A stretch of 64,000 bases of DNA from Leishmania infantum JPCM5. Lineage: Eukaryota > Euglenozoa > Kinetoplastea > Trypanosomatida > Trypanosomatidae. The stretch is taken from positions 496,001 to 560,000 of the forward strand of contig NC_009410.2 in the NCBI RefSeq assembly GCF_000002875.2, read 5' to 3'. A model generated the notes under the pieces. The model was not told the DNA's origin. It ran no database searches and was given only the letters and a program-made list of their open reading frames with translations. Positions 62,801 through 64,000 of the stretch are shown one piece after another; the first letter of the stretch is position 1, and each line of letters begins with the position of its first letter. Made by a program: the position numbers and the translations under genes.

Positions 62801-64000
62801 CAGTACGCCAGCGACGTGGTGTGGCCGGCAGCAGGGGGGATGAGGGAAGCTGGAGGCACCGGCAGAAGGCCGGAGATGACGCATATTTGCGACTGCGCAG
62901 TGGTGCCACTACCGCAAAGTGGCCAGAGGACTTGTGGCAGCCACAGGAGCGGTGGCCGTGACCACGCTCCACTGGGTAGCGGAGAAAAGCTACAGGTGTC
63001 CTCGCCCGCGAGCGACACCACCACCTCCTCGAATACGTGGACGCTCGAGCTCGACGCTGTCGATGGTGTGTCAGTGTTCCGCTGCCCCACCCTCTCCATC
63101 TCCGTGGCCTTTGACAATTCAGTGGTGGATGCGACTGCGAGGTCCGTCGACCGCCACACGCGTTTGCCAGGCACCGGCGCCGTCAGTAACGCGTTTCTCG
63201 ACCATACGTGGGAGCTGCTGAGGGTCTATAGCGCGACAACAACTTCCCTACCCGTGTGGCAAGACACTGTCACGCAGTGCCGACTCTTCGATGATCAAGG
63301 CTCGCCGAGCGACACTTCGGTCTTTCTGGCGCTCCTGTACCACGCAGCCGAGGAGTACACGCTACCCGACTCCACACGCCGCGAGCTGGTGCGCCGCGTG
63401 TTGCTTCCGCCGCTGTGGAGGGTGCTGGCGGAGTACTGGGTCGATATGAAAGCGCACTACGCCGACGTGGCCCTGGCCGAGACGACGGGGCGTTCCGCGC
63501 TGCGCATCACCGACCTGCTCTTCCGCCGCGTTGTGCTGGACGAGTCGCAGAAGTGCGGCGCCACGAGTCTCTTCCACCTGCTGAGTGGCGAGCGTCGCTG
63601 GGCCGTGACGGGCACCCCGCTCAACAACAACAAGACGGAGTCGCTAGGGTTCGCATTGCGCTTTCTCGGGATGCACAGCGCGGCGCGGCTGCTTAGTCGG
63701 CCTCCATTCCGCCACGCATCCTTGACCCATGCCTATCTGAACACGCACAACGTGTTTTCAGCGTCCGACGCGGCTGGCCATTCTCTAGCCGACTCAGTGA
63801 ATCGGGGTCTGCGCTCCCTGTGGGTGCGTCGTCACTCCGATACCCTCCCGGTATCGGTGGCAAACGGCGTTGCATTTTGTTTATGCGCCCAGTGCATGCA
63901 GCGCGACCTCTACAATGCCTCGGAGGCGAGTTTAACGAACATTCCCTCCGAATACCGGCTATGGACGCCTCCGCGCGACCTCCAAGTCGGTTTGCCGTGC
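59843..64000 (+). CDS. SNF2-family ATPase/helicase-like protein, SHPRH/Rad5-type, partial at right edge
   Basis: The frame runs open from the ATG at 59843 to the window end, 1386 residues so far, without a stop. The first 150 residues are basic and Ser/Ala-rich (MPTKRAKKEA, nuclear-type). ATPase motifs: I, LLCDDVGLGKTLSIL at about 788-802; Ia, TLVVVPLSIATQWIEE; Ib, DFVITTYETL; II, VVLDESQKCG with Asp1233-Glu-Ser-Gln; III, RRWAVTGTPLNNN. SNF2 ATPases move along duplex DNA and remodel chromatin or repair intermediates. About 280 residues separate motifs Ib and II, where SHPRH-like proteins also carry inserts; a DESQ box and WAVTGTP resemble the Rad5/SHPRH group more than Snf2 itself. Helicase lobe 2 must lie beyond the window. 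The subfamily is tentative; the superfamily is secure. Confidence 0.88.
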   Translation, partial: MPTKRAKKEAADAAAGESAAGKRSRSTTAAIKAPDAEHNTLEEAQLSSSYSPARSNSDSSSVVSILPPPAPIDVDAETCEAPVKIKSRRATRQTTLAGEVLSTEAEPSRVATKQSRARGVADGQKGGSAGELKRVAGSARLSRKRAASSMRLEGPAEAPLLEEALLVHMRSALARNFMLITERTIELAAQPHAHCIVGDLDTLPGTAAVGETAEPADDDVTSAKSLMLDARGASSIAMRAVLPCVQYFIVSECARVARVVREEGGNGYGDDPATRAAELLGFLLSMLDKYDTFSDLLALACPSCRVAGVSYSAFSFLTQYLALSQRASAEEIHLMDQKSLIERLGLLDGCRATTGQPLDVMECCPFGEAHLSLYLLVRTSSGERHSWRLSRLWWQHVPFQLLSFPAIAEAAKAFDACMVRYTADRTRDLIRYQHMVANSSGKWAPPTSKPAKSPKFTAAQRALIKPKAGCLTWAEALLRAILPETAMHPWHRNSEDLQSRIRRCYAYTCADVNHGGYFSVTLEPTLSLLFSTFGTGSFTSTASFVQARLLFAHMKVCQHVAEALLRGGCCSCHSRHDAAAAEVLFVEAHGPFMTALRHCRDESYLLTDNDTVTLGRTAGAAVDADAAEETTTAPGAVSAGGCQEAATFYAAGSFSRFQTTLELAGSMNAAQIVNYVTQVTAEPTETLPAAQMPRQYIRAELKRHQLENVQRMWNKECEGYREHVSVPLYHVDTAAMPAARQVGVMYYCAATNETIVVRGNGGPVVAGREAEAEAWKAWNAAGGRIRGGLLCDDVGLGKTLSILTLCAYDRAMREAGNSDGEEAEALGGEIALAARKVWQVSAKTETMRNCMLWSTREVLHWAFGNFRAGIVPHPTAPTRLPHTTLVVVPLSIATQWIEEIHKFYPTASYILFYGAKRAQYTAADMRRADFVITTYETLSTHLRQEACGLQFWLGHVADEADDAVCAKAASQGWSNLMPSELFAAVQQYASDVVWPAAGGMREAGGTGRRPEMTHICDCAVVPLPQSGQRTCGSHRSGGRDHAPLGSGEKLQVSSPASDTTTSSNTWTLELDAVDGVSVFRCPTLSISVAFDNSVVDATARSVDRHTRLPGTGAVSNAFLDHTWELLRVYSATTTSLPVWQDTVTQCRLFDDQGSPSDTSVFLALLYHAAEEYTLPDSTRRELVRRVLLPPLWRVLAEYWVDMKAHYADVALAETTGRSALRITDLLFRRVVLDESQKCGATSLFHLLSGERRWAVTGTPLNNNKTESLGFALRFLGMHSAARLLSRPPFRHASLTHAYLNTHNVFSASDAAGHSLADSVNRGLRSLWVRRHSDTLPVSVANGVAFCLCAQCMQRDLYNASEASLTNIPSEYRLWTPPRDLQVGLPC

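Overview
The window looks like nuclear DNA of a trypanosomatid flagellate, most likely Leishmania or a close Leishmaniinae relative. All fourteen credible protein genes lie on the + strand without introns. They are separated by long pyrimidine-rich spacers full of (TG)n/(CA)n and TATA-type simple repeats, coding sequence is GC-rich, and nearly every gene is preceded by a polypyrimidine tract and an AG, as expected for spliced-leader trans-splicing of a polycistronic transcript. No promoter, strand switch, tRNA, rRNA or snRNA gene could be recognised. Codon use and orientation fit one directional gene cluster read left to right. The species is not determined.

Layout: 1006-3354 a doubly acylated MGSACS-type protein of unknown function; 7990-12114 a CCDC17-like zinc-finger/coiled-coil protein; 17221-18237 a single-pass glycoprotein candidate; 20044-22221 protein farnesyltransferase beta subunit; 23041-26100 a COG7-like Golgi tether subunit; 27699-29666 a membrane-anchored PhoD-family protein with altered metal motifs; 31506-31973 a small secretory/membrane protein; 34804-35214 a small MGS- (myristoylation) protein; 40871-45637 a large low-complexity protein; 47762-48967 an ABHD11-like alpha/beta hydrolase; 49815-50480 a single-RRM RNA-binding protein; 52378-53571 a PTGES2-like glutaredoxin/GST protein; 54765-57206 mitochondrial trifunctional enzyme alpha subunit; 59843 to the right edge, a SNF2-family ATPase that runs off the window.

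The genes do not form one pathway. Several touch membrane traffic and lipid modification (farnesyltransferase, COG7, two predicted N-myristoylated proteins), two are probable mitochondrial enzymes or membrane proteins, one is an RNA regulator and one a chromatin/repair ATPase. Such mixtures are normal for kinetoplastid gene clusters, where control is post-transcriptional.

The most striking non-coding content is a family of four almost identical SIDER-like retroposon copies (about 4221-4737 +, 26831-27356 -, 36312-36930 + and 37243-37863 +). Their 415-bp cores differ by only one to three changes, two types of 5' end occur, and the tails are A-rich. They are direct and inverted relative to one another and flank up to about 33 kb of genes. 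Other points of interest are a perfect 44-bp palindrome at 19174-19217, an imperfect 50-bp palindrome at 14224-14273, the PhoD-like protein with replaced catalytic motif residues, and upstream ATGs overlapping or preceding two gene starts. I did not find a convincing wholly new system; the young repeat family and the PhoD-like protein are the best leads.
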